Shown in pieces: positions 25,891-35,152 of a stretch of 43,225 nucleotides of DNA. The stretch comes from Treponema sp. (GTDB lineage Bacteria > Spirochaetota > Spirochaetia > Treponematales > Breznakiellaceae): contig JAISCC010000009.1 of assembly GCA_031265845.1 (NCBI GenBank), positions 1 through 43,225 of the forward strand, given 5' to 3'. Numbering within the stretch: position 1 is the first letter of the stretch; every line of letters begins with the position of its first letter. The translations under genes and the position numbers were made by a program. The notes under the pieces are model-generated. The model did not search any database. It saw nothing but the letters and a program-made list of their open reading frames with translations, and was not told the DNA's origin.

Positions 25891-26661
25891 TTAAAAACGT
25901 ATAGACACCACGACCCCGGTTCCCGCAATAGATATAGACACGTTATTATCGGCGCGTTGTTTTTTGTGCAGCAGGGGTATAGCCCACCCGTATAATGAGC
26001 CGATTGCCGCTCCCGCGAGAACGTCTGTAAAAAAATGGCTGCCTGAGAAGATGCGGCACGCCGCGACTCCAACGGCCAAGGCATATGCCCCGGCGATAAT
26101 TGGCGCGTTCAAGGGAGAATCCGGATGTTCCGCTGAAAAGGTGGCGCTTAAAAAGCTCGCCGATAGAAACGCGAGGGATGTTGAACCGGACGGAAAGCTA
26201 TTGTAATAATCATCTTCCAATCCTGCGGGAACGCCGCCGGCATACGTGTACGGACGGCAGCGAATTATGGCGTTTTTCAGCAATTCTTTTGTGCCAAAGG
26301 TGAGGAGAACGGCTTCGGCATACATGATGGAGTAGGTCAGCAGCGCGTCTTTGTCGGTGAAATTGCCGGCGAGAGACAAAGCGGGCAGCGCAAGAAGCCC
26401 GTATACGCCGAAATCGCTTATGAGATCCAGCGGTTTGTTGTAGGGGAACATCAGGGATCGGTCGAACGCATTGACGCGGTTTTTGTCCAGTGCGGTTGGC
26501 GCCTGTTCTGGTACGTTGCTCACAAAGAAGGGGCTGACAAACACGCCCAGCGCCAACGAGCCGATGGCGATGTCTTTGGTCATGTCATAGGTGAACGCGC
26601 TTTCCGCATACCCGTAAAAAGCGACTGTCAGCAGGCAAAAAAAAAGCGACAGTTTTTTCAT
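25891..26661 (-). CDS. PAP2-family membrane phosphatase-like protein with altered motif
   Basis: Exported or membrane protein of 256 aa with a signal peptide (MKKLSLFFCLLTVAFYGYA). PAP2 motif 1 is KNAIIRCRP and motif 3 is CRIFSGSHFFTD, both complete. Motif 2, normally PSGH, reads FPSGSTS, so the general-acid histidine is Ser. This could lower or change activity, or the motif could be supplied by a nearby residue. ATG 26661 has AGGAG 7 bases upstream. Substrates in the family are lipid phosphates such as undecaprenyl diphosphate or phosphatidic acid. It is alone between the tRNA and the PLD-like gene. Confidence 0.85.
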   Translation of the reverse strand: MKKLSLFFCLLTVAFYGYAESAFTYDMTKDIAIGSLALGVFVSPFFVSNVPEQAPTALDKNRVNAFDRSLMFPYNKPLDLISDFGVYGLLALPALSLAGNFTDKDALLTYSIMYAEAVLLTFGTKELLKNAIIRCRPYTYAGGVPAGLEDDYYNSFPSGSTSLAFLSASFLSATFSAEHPDSPLNAPIIAGAYALAVGVAACRIFSGSHFFTDVLAGAAIGSLYGWAIPLLHKKQRADNNVSISIAGTGVVVSIRF

Positions 26662-26852
26662 ATTTTTCTCCTTGCGGCGCGGCGCCAGCATTAAACACGC
26701 TTTTCAAAACCCGCGGTTCAATGATAATATCAATACTATGCAACTCTACTATAATAGACGCTCAACTTCAACCCCACCCACACCGGTGCGCGGGACGTTG
26801 CTTTTTAGAAGTGATGAAACAAGGATGAAAACTCATTATGCAGAGAAATAAA

Positions 26853-28178
26853 TTATTGATGAGGCTTTCCCAAAACGCGCCGAGCGATAGTTTTTGGGAA
26901 AGCAGATTGGGAAAGGCTCTGTATGACAAAAGTAGTGAAAACGGATATTTGGATAGCAAAGCATGGGACGCTTGTACATTCGGGCGCGGATACCTTCGGC
27001 TTCTGTCCAATCATCATCTTGAGGAGCGTTTCGAGAAAACTAGTCTTGCCCGCCTTGCTCTGACCGTAGAGCAGGGCGAACACCGGATAAGGCAGAAGAT
27101 TGCGGTTGTTAGAGACCGCCGTGTAACGAAGCCGCGCCATGAAGGGAGACGCAAAGAACCAGTTAGCAAGCTCGAAGTAACGCGCCTTCACCGAGTCTTT
27201 TTCCCCGTGAAATGAGTCAAAGCCTGCCATATAGTCAAGAAAAAGCGCGGCATCTCGCTTGACTTCGCCTTTTTCGGGCGAAAGGTCGAGCGGATTCCCA
27301 TTTAGCGAAGCGCTTTGCGTTTCAATATCAATGACAAGCTCCGGATATTCTCCTTTCAACTCTTTTTCGCGGGAAACATTCTCGGAAAATCGCCGCTGAA
27401 TCCGTTTCAAAGTATCTGGCTCAACTAAAATTTTGCCGCTCTTGTCGGGCTTCGGCGTAATCTCGGCGACTTGTTTGGAGAAGTTCTTTACGTCCAGCAC
27501 AAAGCGCGTTTCTTCGTCCAAGATCGGTACGCTTTCAACGACAAGCGCCTTTTGCACGTGTACGGTTTCCGCGATTGGCAGGGTGTCAACGCGGATATTG
27601 TCAGACACGGCGGCAAGGAAGGCTTTTTCCGTAATTCTGTCGGTACTGCCCACTTTGAGTCGCTCGAATTGCGCCGAATAATAATCAAAAGCCGCGTCCC
27701 CATCAAAATAACAGATATTTTCCCGTTGTATGCCTGAAAATGCGGAGTTTGAGAGGTTTGCTGAACCGGTTATGACGCGTCTACGCCCATCTTTTGCCTC
27801 CAGAAGATAGATTTTTTCGTGAGAAAGTTGTTTATGCGCGACAAAAAGCCGCAATGTATCGGAATCTATGCGTTCCGCAAGGTTAATTTCGTTCTTTTTC
27901 GCGTTTTCCCTGAAACTTTTCAGTAATTCGGCGTTTGTCATCTGATATGCGATAATTTCCTGCATATTATACGACAAAACCGCGGGACATCCGAAGATAA
28001 TTTCCGCAAAATCGAAGTTTTTAAGGATTTTGCAGACAAAACTCATGCTTGTAGAATACGTGATTGCCCGCAAAACGCCAAACCCGCCGAATAATTCTTC
28101 CCAGAAAAGCGTTTCAGCCGTGATAAAATCCGCCTTGACAACGGAAAGCCTGCCTGATTCTTCGTCAAAAAGTGTCAT
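26853..28178 (-). pseudogene. PLD-nuclease / P-loop ATPase protein, 3'-truncated
   Basis: N-terminal half is a phospholipase-D-like domain with a single HxK motif (SHEKIYLL, with Glu rather than Asp four residues on) and GSANLSNSAF, as in PLD-type nucleases that work as dimers. The middle (residues about 190-370) has no recognised domain. Near residue 375-383 a P-loop GQSKAGKTS begins an ATPase, but after MIGQKPK the sequence loses all family character and stops within 50 residues, inside a GCTTTCCCAAAA/TTTTGGGAAAGC inverted repeat (26864-26903). I therefore call it truncated. ATG 28178 is chosen over one five codons upstream. PLD plus ATPase fusions occur in defence and DNA-processing systems; function here is unknown. 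Confidence 0.6.
26862..26905. repeat. Dispersed palindromic repeat, copy 1
   Basis: Inverted repeat GCTTTCCCAAAA (26864-26875) / TTTTGGGAAAGC (26892-26903) followed on its left arm by ACGCGC. It resembles the repeats at 38601-38663, 41131-41150 and 41211-41255 (CTTTyyCAAA...TTTGrrAAAG). It lies at the 3' end of the truncated PLD-like gene. Confidence 0.6.
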
Positions 28179-28193
28179 GATTGTTCCCAACAT

Positions 28194-28697
28194 ATAAGTG
28201 TATCATAAATACAAGGAAGCAATAAAGAGGGGGCGCGCGCCCAAAAGCCGCCCGCAGAGCCTTGATGTCTGACGCCTCTAACACTAACCACTTTCCCCCG
28301 CCGCCCATAGCGCCGTCAGAAGCGCTCAAACCACATTGTTTGAAGTGTCTTAACCGAGCGGGACTCGCCTGCCCGCCCAGTATGGCGTCCGGTGTCAGAC
28401 ACTTTGACTCGCCTCTGTACGATGCTCATAAAAAAAGACGAGGTTTAGACCGCTCCTTCAACTTGCCTCAAGACCTATTCCCAGCCGCCCGCCGAGCCTT
28501 CGGCATCCGCCTTACTCAACCGCCCCGCAGAACCTTGATGTCTGACACCGCGCCTCTGACACTCCGCACCGTTCAGTGCAGGCGCTCTGCACCGCCCAGT
28601 GCAAACACTTTGCACCGCCTTTAACAAGGCGGTTAAAGCGTCGCCGCACACTGACACCGACCCGCCATCTCGCGCCTGACGCCACTAACCACTTTCC
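28194..28697 (-). repeat. Gene-free block of decayed 3'-tail copies
   Basis: About 500 bases without an intact gene. Reading leftwards it has three remnants of the GSAGGWE-stop tail that ends both beta-helix genes: 28475-28501 (EGSAGGWE plus stop), 28519-28534 (GSAGR) and 28246-28261 (GSAGG). It also carries several TGTCTGACrC/GTGTCAGACAC motifs and a 28311-28430 segment that is repeated at 31218-31380. GTGTCAGACAC at 28392-28402 is a perfect 11-base palindrome with a single central base. Confidence 0.75.
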
Positions 28698-31079
28698 TCA
28701 CTCCCAGCCCCCGGCGGAACCGGATTTAGTATTGTCAAGATTAATCCCTGGACCCGCCGTGGCATTGCGGCGCTTGCTCTTCCTCCCATCTTCTACATAC
28801 ACCGCCTTCCCGCGACTTGCTCCGTTGGCATCGTCAATAACGCTGTTACCGCTTTTGGTGAATGTCGCGCCTCCCTTCCACTTATTCACAAACACGCCGC
28901 CGCCGTCATTGGAAACAGTATTCCCGCTTATACTACCGCCAGTCATCTTAAAAGTATTGCGCTGGTCCTGAAGATACACACCACCGCCATAAGCGGCGGT
29001 ATTCTTGCTTATAGCGCCACCAGTCATCCTAAAAGTGTTGTTCCTACCCCCAACGATTACGCCTCCGCCGCCACCATTAGGAACGGTATTCCCGCTTATA
29101 CTACCGCCTGACATCGTGAAGGCGCTATTATCACTCGCCATATACACGCCTCCGCCAACTTTGGAAGCGGTATTATTACGTATTTCTCCGCTCTCCATCA
29201 TGAATGTAGCGGCATTGACAAACACGCCTCCGCCGCCTGAGAAAGCAGTATTCCCAGTAATAGCGCCACTAGTCATCCTAAAGGTACTGTTGTCGCTCAG
29301 AACATACACGCCGCCACCGTCATGGGCGGCGTTATCGCTTATACTACCGCCTGACATCGTGAAGGTACTGTTGCCAGACACAAACACGCCGCCGCCAAAG
29401 GTGGCAGTATTATCGCTTATACTGCCGCCGCTCATCCTAAAGGCGCTGTCCCACACATGTACGCCGCCGCCACCGCCAGTATTGTCGCGTATACTGCCAC
29501 CTGACATCGTGAAAGCGCTGTTGCCAGACACATATACGCCGCCGCCGTCGGAGTAGGAGCCGGAGCCTGACGCGGTATTGCCGCGTATAACGCCGCCACT
29601 CATCGTGAAAGCGCTGTTCCACACAAACACGCCGCCGCCGAAGACGTTGAAGGAAGAAGAGGAAACAACATTGCCGCTTATGACGCCGCCGCTCATTATA
29701 AAAGTACCGCTATTCACATGTACACCGCCGCCGTGGGTATCCCCATAGGAGGAAGATGCTTTATTATCGCGTATCTCTCCGCCTTCCAGAGTGAACGCGC
29801 CTTCCTCTACCACATAGACGCCGCCGTCTTGAGAGCCGCATATCGTTGATCCATCTTTCATAATAAGAATGCCGCCCTTTACAAACACAACTCTCGCTTC
29901 TTTGCTATTGCCGTTCAGCGTAAGGTTGCTGTCCAAGACTAACGTTATACCCGAAGGCACGGTAAACAGGGCATCGCCCCCGTTGTTCGATATGGCGCGG
30001 ACGCTTGCGTCTCCTTTCAGGGTAATGGTCTTGGCGGCGTTGCCGACAAATCTAACCGGATCGCTTGAGAAACTCCCTCTCAGTGTAATGATATAGGCGC
30101 CGACATTGGTATCGGCGTTGAGCGCCGCGACCGCCTGGGCAAAACCCGCCGCGTCAGAGACGGTCCACGCTCTTCTCTCTCCTCCCAGGGCAAATGCCAG
30201 TTCCTCCATCGCCGTTACGCCGTCCTCAAGGCTCTCGTAGCTCGCCGTCTGCCCCGCCTCCTGCACGCCGGTAACCATGTTTATCACCGCCGCGTTGAAC
30301 ATGTTCCTGCTCCCCAGTTTCCGGGCGGTCACCGACAACACCCGATTAGGGTTCGTCCCCCTGCCCATGTCCGACAGGCGTTCGTCCGCAGTGTCCCCGC
30401 TCAACTGGTTGGCGTACTCCTCCTGCAACCGGTCAAGGCTTTCCGTGCGGGGGTACACCGCGTACTTCCCGCCCCGGATGATGTGCGCCGCTAAAATCTG
30501 CGCCAGCGCGTCCGCGTCCCTCTTGTCCGCGCCGCCAGACAGTTCCACCGGCGGCAACGCTAGCTTCGGGAGCTTCGATGCGTCCACCCTGGCCGCCGCC
30601 GCTATGTTCCGCGCTATGCCGGGGAGCTTGTCCTGTATGTCCTCGATCCTGTCGTAGGTCTGCACGTCCCCGGCGATCTGCCGCATGTCGTCCACCTTGA
30701 GAATAGCGATGACAAGGAGTTTCCGTCCTCCCAGGGCGGTGATGCTCCCGGACACCACGTACTGCGCCCCGAGATGCTTTCCCAGAGCGGCCGCAGTGTT
30801 CGGGTCGGTCATGCCGTTCTCCAGTTGGAAGCGCTGTTCGTTCCGTATGGCGCGGTTGATGCTCGTCCTCGGCACGGGGTTAAAGGATTCGATCAGCGCG
30901 GGCTCAAAGGAAAAGAGTTCCGCGATGGTTTCTCCCTCCGCCTCAACACCCCCGGAAAAGGGCAGTATCGCCAGGTTGTCCTTGGCGAAGGCCCGACCCG
31001 CCGGCAATGCCGCGTACAGAGCCGCGCCCAAAAGCGCCGCCGCGAGCGCCGTCCCCTGTTTTTTCCTGGTTATGTTCAT
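28698..31079 (-). CDS. Secreted CsgG/LpoB-like and beta-helix repeat protein 1
   Basis: Exported protein of 793 aa. Signal peptide residues 1-33 (ending RAFA before KDN). Residues about 34-185 resemble the CsgG/LpoB-like domain (NLAILPFSGG, GETIAELFS, ALGKHLGAQYVVSGSI). After a second alpha/beta region comes, from about residue 345, a right-handed beta-helix with about 12 units of the form GGGVxVxxxxTFxMSGGxISGNTA, each about 25-35 residues. The protein ends in SGSAGGWE. ATG has GGAAGGAG 8 bases upstream. The N-terminal domain would sit at the outer membrane or periplasm and the helix would project; ligand and function are unknown. It is a paralogue of the gene at 31438-33300. Confidence 0.85.
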   Translation of the reverse strand: MNITRKKQGTALAAALLGAALYAALPAGRAFAKDNLAILPFSGGVEAEGETIAELFSFEPALIESFNPVPRTSINRAIRNEQRFQLENGMTDPNTAAALGKHLGAQYVVSGSITALGGRKLLVIAILKVDDMRQIAGDVQTYDRIEDIQDKLPGIARNIAAAARVDASKLPKLALPPVELSGGADKRDADALAQILAAHIIRGGKYAVYPRTESLDRLQEEYANQLSGDTADERLSDMGRGTNPNRVLSVTARKLGSRNMFNAAVINMVTGVQEAGQTASYESLEDGVTAMEELAFALGGERRAWTVSDAAGFAQAVAALNADTNVGAYIITLRGSFSSDPVRFVGNAAKTITLKGDASVRAISNNGGDALFTVPSGITLVLDSNLTLNGNSKEARVVFVKGGILIMKDGSTICGSQDGGVYVVEEGAFTLEGGEIRDNKASSSYGDTHGGGVHVNSGTFIMSGGVISGNVVSSSSFNVFGGGVFVWNSAFTMSGGVIRGNTASGSGSYSDGGGVYVSGNSAFTMSGGSIRDNTGGGGGVHVWDSAFRMSGGSISDNTATFGGGVFVSGNSTFTMSGGSISDNAAHDGGGVYVLSDNSTFRMTSGAITGNTAFSGGGGVFVNAATFMMESGEIRNNTASKVGGGVYMASDNSAFTMSGGSISGNTVPNGGGGGVIVGGRNNTFRMTGGAISKNTAAYGGGVYLQDQRNTFKMTGGSISGNTVSNDGGGVFVNKWKGGATFTKSGNSVIDDANGASRGKAVYVEDGRKSKRRNATAGPGINLDNTKSGSAGGWE

Positions 31080-31437
31080 AGTTTTTTCTCCTTCCTTGTC
31101 GTGTGCGGGTCAGGCGTAACGGCGCGGTCTCCGCGTCGCAAAACCAGAGCGCGCCTGCGGTTCGTCAACACGCTTGTTTTGAAACGCGCGCTGAACGCCG
31201 CATACACAATACCATAACGCCGTCAGAAGCGCTCAAACCGCACTGTTTGAAGTGTCTTAACCGAGCGGGCGTCGCCTGCCCACACAGTATCGGTGTCCGG
31301 CGTCAGACACCTAAAACATCCCGAAGCGCACAAAACCGGCGGTGTCAGACACTTTTGACTCGCCTTTGTGCGATGCTCATAGCCGCCCGCAGAGCCTTGA
31401 TCTCTGACGCCGACACGTCTGACACTAACCACTTTCC
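31080..31437 (-). repeat. Gene-free block: leader repeat and decayed tail copy
   Basis: 31131-31220 is a leader segment shared with 33455-33545 (GCGTCGCAAAA, CAGAGCGCGCCTGCGG, CTTGTTTTGAAA, ACAATACCATA). 31218-31380 matches 28311-28430 with about 43 extra bases, and includes GTGTCAGACAC at 31342-31352. At 31381-31396 another tail remnant reads GSAGG in the leftward direction. The upstream gene's end (31438) and this block show that the unit leader-gene-tail-spacer was duplicated. Confidence 0.75.
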
Positions 31438-33300
31438 TCACTCCCAGCCGCCCGCTGAACCGCTTATCCTGCCGTTCAGCATAACGCCGGAACCCGCCGT
31501 ACTGTTGCGGCTCTTGTTCGGCGAACCCTCGACGTAGATAAAGACCGCGTGCCCGTAACGGTTGCCCCTCGTCGCGGTGTTCTTCAACGTACCGCTTGCA
31601 TTTGACCCGTAAATGATCCCACCCGCCTGCTTGATAAACACCCCGCTATAGCCCATACCCACCCCACCGCCCTCGGACGCGGAATTGCCACTGATCGTCC
31701 CGTCATTCAGTATAAACACGCCATCTATATATACTCCACCGCCGCTGGTCTTGGCGGAATTGCCGCTGACAACCCCGCCGTTCATCGTGAACGTACCGTA
31801 AGCGTGAATACCCACCCCGCCGCCAACGTACTGGGAGGCGGAATTGCCACTGATTGCTCCACCGTTCATCGTAAATGTACCAGCCACAAACGCCCCGCTA
31901 CTATGAATGGCGGAATTGCCGCTGATCTCCCCGCCGTTCATCGTCCATATACCACCTTCGTATACACGTACCCCGCTACCATAGTTGGCGGAATTGCCGC
32001 TGATCCCCCCGCCGTTCTGCATAAACCTACCGCCACTGCCCACAAATACCCCACCACCACTGGCGTTGTCGGCGGTATTACTATTCCCGCTGATCTTCGA
32101 GCCGCTTTCCATCACCAGCGTCCCCCCGCCGTTCACCCATACCAGCGAAGTCGTATTACCACTCCGCCCCCGCAAGGACACGTTGTTTCCCAGCGTCAAG
32201 GTTACGCCGTTCCCTATGGTAAAGAGCGAGCCGTTTGCGCTCAAGCTAAGCCTCCGCTCCACGGTCCCGCCGTCAAGGGTTATACTCACCTTCTTTCCAT
32301 TATACGAAAGCGACTGGGGCGCGAGGGTCTCGTTGTTCTTCAAGGTAACGGCGTAGTTCCCGCCTTCTACCGCGTTATTTGCGATCCACGCCAACGACTC
32401 GGCAAGCGATAAAGCGGAAGGGACGTTCATACTTACCCCGGTCAATTCTTGCGCCAGAAGCCGCATCACTCTTACGCCGTCGTCTAGCGTTTGGTAATCC
32501 ACAGACCGCCCTATTATCTGCTCCCCAGACTCCAGGTTGATAATGGATGCGTTGAACATATTCTGCTCGTCCAAACGCCGCGCCGCCACCGATAGCACAA
32601 AACGCGGGTTCTCCCCCTTGCCTATGCCGACCACATTTTCGTCCGCAGTCATCCCATCCGTCTGATTGTCATATTCCGCCTGTACCTGTTCCAAAGTCGC
32701 GGTTCGCGGGTACACCGCATATTTCCCTCCCCTGATAAGATTGATAGACAAGACCTGAGCCAGCGTGTCCGCAACCCGCGCGTCCACGTCCCCGCGCAAC
32801 TGCACCGGCGTTACTGCCAGCTTGTCCAACCGAGAAGCGTCAACCCCAGCCGCCGCGACTATGTTCCGCGCCATGTCCGGCAGTTTGCCCCGTATATCCC
32901 CGATTCTCGCGTACGTCTGAATGTCTCCCGCCACCTGCCGCAGGTCGTCAATCTTCAATATCGAAATAACCAACAGATTAAGCGCGCCCAGCTTCGCTAT
33001 GTTCCCCGCGACTATGTATTGAGCGTCGAGTTGCTTCCCGATAGCCATGATGGTATCCGGGGCAGTCATGCCCGTGTCTGTTTGGAACTTCCACTCACTC
33101 CCGATAGCCCGCGTGATGCTCGTGCGAGGGATGAGCGTCCACGCCGCTTTTAATTCGTCGCTATATGAGAACATCTCCGCTATAGTCTCGCCCTCCTCAG
33201 CCGTGCCGCCGGTGAACGGCAGGATAGCGAGGCTATCCTTGGCAAAAGCCGCGCCCGCAACCGCCAAGAATACAATCGCTAATCCTTTTCCAGCAATCAT
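31438..33300 (-). CDS. Secreted CsgG/LpoB-like and beta-helix repeat protein 2
   Basis: Paralogue of the preceding protein, 620 aa. Signal peptide to about residue 20 (GAAFA before KDS). The same N-terminal domain (LAILPFTGG, GETIAEMFS, IGKQLDAQYIVAGNI) is followed by a shorter beta-helix with about seven units (GGGVFVGSGGRFMQNGGGISGNSA split at its glycine turns, and similar). It also ends in SGSAGGWE. GGAGG lies 7 bases before the ATG. The differing number of helix units between the two paralogues suggests gain or loss of whole repeats. Both sit on the same strand with a repeat-rich spacer. Confidence 0.85.
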   Translation of the reverse strand: MIAGKGLAIVFLAVAGAAFAKDSLAILPFTGGTAEEGETIAEMFSYSDELKAAWTLIPRTSITRAIGSEWKFQTDTGMTAPDTIMAIGKQLDAQYIVAGNIAKLGALNLLVISILKIDDLRQVAGDIQTYARIGDIRGKLPDMARNIVAAAGVDASRLDKLAVTPVQLRGDVDARVADTLAQVLSINLIRGGKYAVYPRTATLEQVQAEYDNQTDGMTADENVVGIGKGENPRFVLSVAARRLDEQNMFNASIINLESGEQIIGRSVDYQTLDDGVRVMRLLAQELTGVSMNVPSALSLAESLAWIANNAVEGGNYAVTLKNNETLAPQSLSYNGKKVSITLDGGTVERRLSLSANGSLFTIGNGVTLTLGNNVSLRGRSGNTTSLVWVNGGGTLVMESGSKISGNSNTADNASGGGVFVGSGGRFMQNGGGISGNSANYGSGVRVYEGGIWTMNGGEISGNSAIHSSGAFVAGTFTMNGGAISGNSASQYVGGGVGIHAYGTFTMNGGVVSGNSAKTSGGGVYIDGVFILNDGTISGNSASEGGGVGMGYSGVFIKQAGGIIYGSNASGTLKNTATRGNRYGHAVFIYVEGSPNKSRNSTAGSGVMLNGRISGSAGGWE

Positions 33301-33717
33301 AAATAACCTCCATTATGAGAAACCGTCCGTTAGGGAACAATCGCGCTCACGACCGCGCGCTGGGAACTTTCTCTCCTTTATTATTTTCGCGGCGCGGACA
33401 GAAATGCGCTCGCCGCCTCCGATTATCCCCGATAAACGCAAAAACGCGCGGGTTCCGCGTCGCAAAATCAGAGCGCGCCTGCGGTTCGTCAATGCGCTTG
33501 TTTTGAAACCCGACATGGATGCGCTCATAACAATACCATAGCGCATGGCGCGGCGTGTGTCAACACGCGGCGGCGGCCGGTGTACGCCGCAGTATACGCC
33601 GCCGGTTATGAACGGGGCGCGTGGATGGAAATCCCATGCGCGTTCCATTTTATGCTAGTCTTTTACAAACCGTTTCAGTATTATATATTATGAGAAATTC
33701 GAGGAAATGAGGAAGAC
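33301..33717. other. Intergenic region with leader repeat and MATE promoter
   Basis: Divergent spacer. 33455-33545 is the second copy of the leader segment found at 31131-31220, oriented for the beta-helix gene. Near the right end TTTACA, a 16-base spacer and TATATT precede the MATE start, which has AGGA about 8 bases upstream. I see no other gene here. Confidence 0.6.
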
Positions 33718-35118
33718 ATGGCGCAAATGCAAGCCGCTGACAAACTCGGAACGGAACCGGTCGGCAAGTTATTACTGAAATTTTCCATACCTGCCATTGT
33801 CGGCATGATGGTAAACGCGCTCTACAATGTGGTTGATCGCATCTTTGTTGGGCAGGGCGTTGACGAAGTGGCGCTTGGCGGGCTTGCTCTCGTCTTGCCG
33901 CTTATGACTATATTCATGGCGTTCGCCATGCTGTTCGGCATTGGCGCGGCGAATATGATATCCATGCGGCTTGGGCAGGGGAGGAAAGAGGACGCCGAAA
34001 ACGCTCTGAACCACTGCTTCTGGCTGTTGTTGGGTGTGGGCGTCATCATCATGATTCTGGGGCTTGTCTTTATGGAACCCATCCTCTCCATGCTCGGCGC
34101 CCAGGAAGGAAGCGCCTCGCTCGGTTATGCGCGGGATTACTTCCGCATCATCCTGTACGGCGCGGTTTTTTCCATGCTGGGCTTCGGGTTTTCCCACTGT
34201 ACGCGGGCGCAGGGATTCCCCGCCGTTACTATGGTAAGCATGTTCATTGGCGCGGGACTCAACATGATCCTGGATCCCATCTTCATCTTCCGCTTCAAAT
34301 GGGGCGTTGAAGGCGCGGCGTGGGCGACCATCATTTCTCAGCTCGCCGCTACGATTTGGATACTGGCGTTCAGCTTCAGCAAGAAAGCCGTCATCAGGCT
34401 GGAATTCAAAACATTCAAGCCCTCGCTCGCCATGACCGGAGAGATAATGATGTTCGGTTCAGCCCAGTTTCTCCTGCAATTCGTCATGTCGGGCGTACAA
34501 TTGCTCTACAACGCAAGCATGGGCTGGTACGGCGCCGAAGCGCTTGGCGTCGCCAATGGCGGGGATATCGCCCTTTCCGGCATGAGCATCGCCGGCTCCA
34601 TTGTCATGATGATCCTCATGCCCATCTTCGGCATCAATCAAGGCGTTCAACCTATACTCGGCTACAATTACGGGGCGAAGAGATACCGCCGCGTGCTCCG
34701 CGCCTACACGCTTGCGGTTGTCGCGGCGACCGCTATCTGCGTTGTGGGCTTTGTTCTGACGCAAGCCTTCCCCCATGAACTTATCAGGCTGTTCGCGCCG
34801 GATGGAAGCGACGCCTTGTTCAAGTTCGCTCCTTGGGCCTTGCGCGCCATGACCGCCCTGCTCCTCGTGGACGGCTTTCAAATCGTGTCTTCCAATCTCT
34901 TTGTGGTAACCGGCCGCCCCAAAACATCCATTCTGCTCTCCATGTTGCGCCAATTCATAGCCCTTATCCCGTGCATGCTTATTTTTGGCAGGATTTGGGG
35001 CTTGTGGGGCGTGGCGGCTTCGGGGCCTGTGGCAGACGGCTTTTCATTTGTCATAACCGTCGTTTTCATCGCCTTTGAATTGAAGAAGTTGAAGGCTGCG
35101 GACGAAGACGCGCCATAA
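33718..35118 (+). CDS. MATE-family multidrug efflux transporter
   Basis: Integral inner-membrane protein of 466 aa with about 12 hydrophobic segments in two similar halves, starting GKLLLKFSIPAIVGMMVNALYNVVDRIFVG, the MATE N-terminal signature. Such pumps extrude cationic drugs in exchange for Na+ or H+. The second half begins about residue 235 (MMFGSAQFLLQFVMSG) and includes GINQGVQPILGYNYGAKRY, the matching conserved loop. It is monocistronic, convergent with the vanY gene; the junction carries a GGCGCC-containing inverted repeat (35139-35162) but no T-run. Confidence 0.93.
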   Translation: MAQMQAADKLGTEPVGKLLLKFSIPAIVGMMVNALYNVVDRIFVGQGVDEVALGGLALVLPLMTIFMAFAMLFGIGAANMISMRLGQGRKEDAENALNHCFWLLLGVGVIIMILGLVFMEPILSMLGAQEGSASLGYARDYFRIILYGAVFSMLGFGFSHCTRAQGFPAVTMVSMFIGAGLNMILDPIFIFRFKWGVEGAAWATIISQLAATIWILAFSFSKKAVIRLEFKTFKPSLAMTGEIMMFGSAQFLLQFVMSGVQLLYNASMGWYGAEALGVANGGDIALSGMSIAGSIVMMILMPIFGINQGVQPILGYNYGAKRYRRVLRAYTLAVVAATAICVVGFVLTQAFPHELIRLFAPDGSDALFKFAPWALRAMTALLLVDGFQIVSSNLFVVTGRPKTSILLSMLRQFIALIPCMLIFGRIWGLWGVAASGPVADGFSFVITVVFIAFELKKLKAADEDAP

Positions 35119-35152
35119 GAAAGTCGCGCCGCTCTTTCAGGCGCCGCCTGTC

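Noticed and set aside
29005-29556. Proline-rich open frame on the + strand
   Set aside because: Antisense image of the glycine-rich beta-helix repeats.
28900-29850. Regular spaced repeats resembling a CRISPR array
   Set aside because: The spacing follows the codons of beta-helix units (25-35 residues), the repeats are degenerate and the whole stretch is one open reading frame; no cas gene is near.
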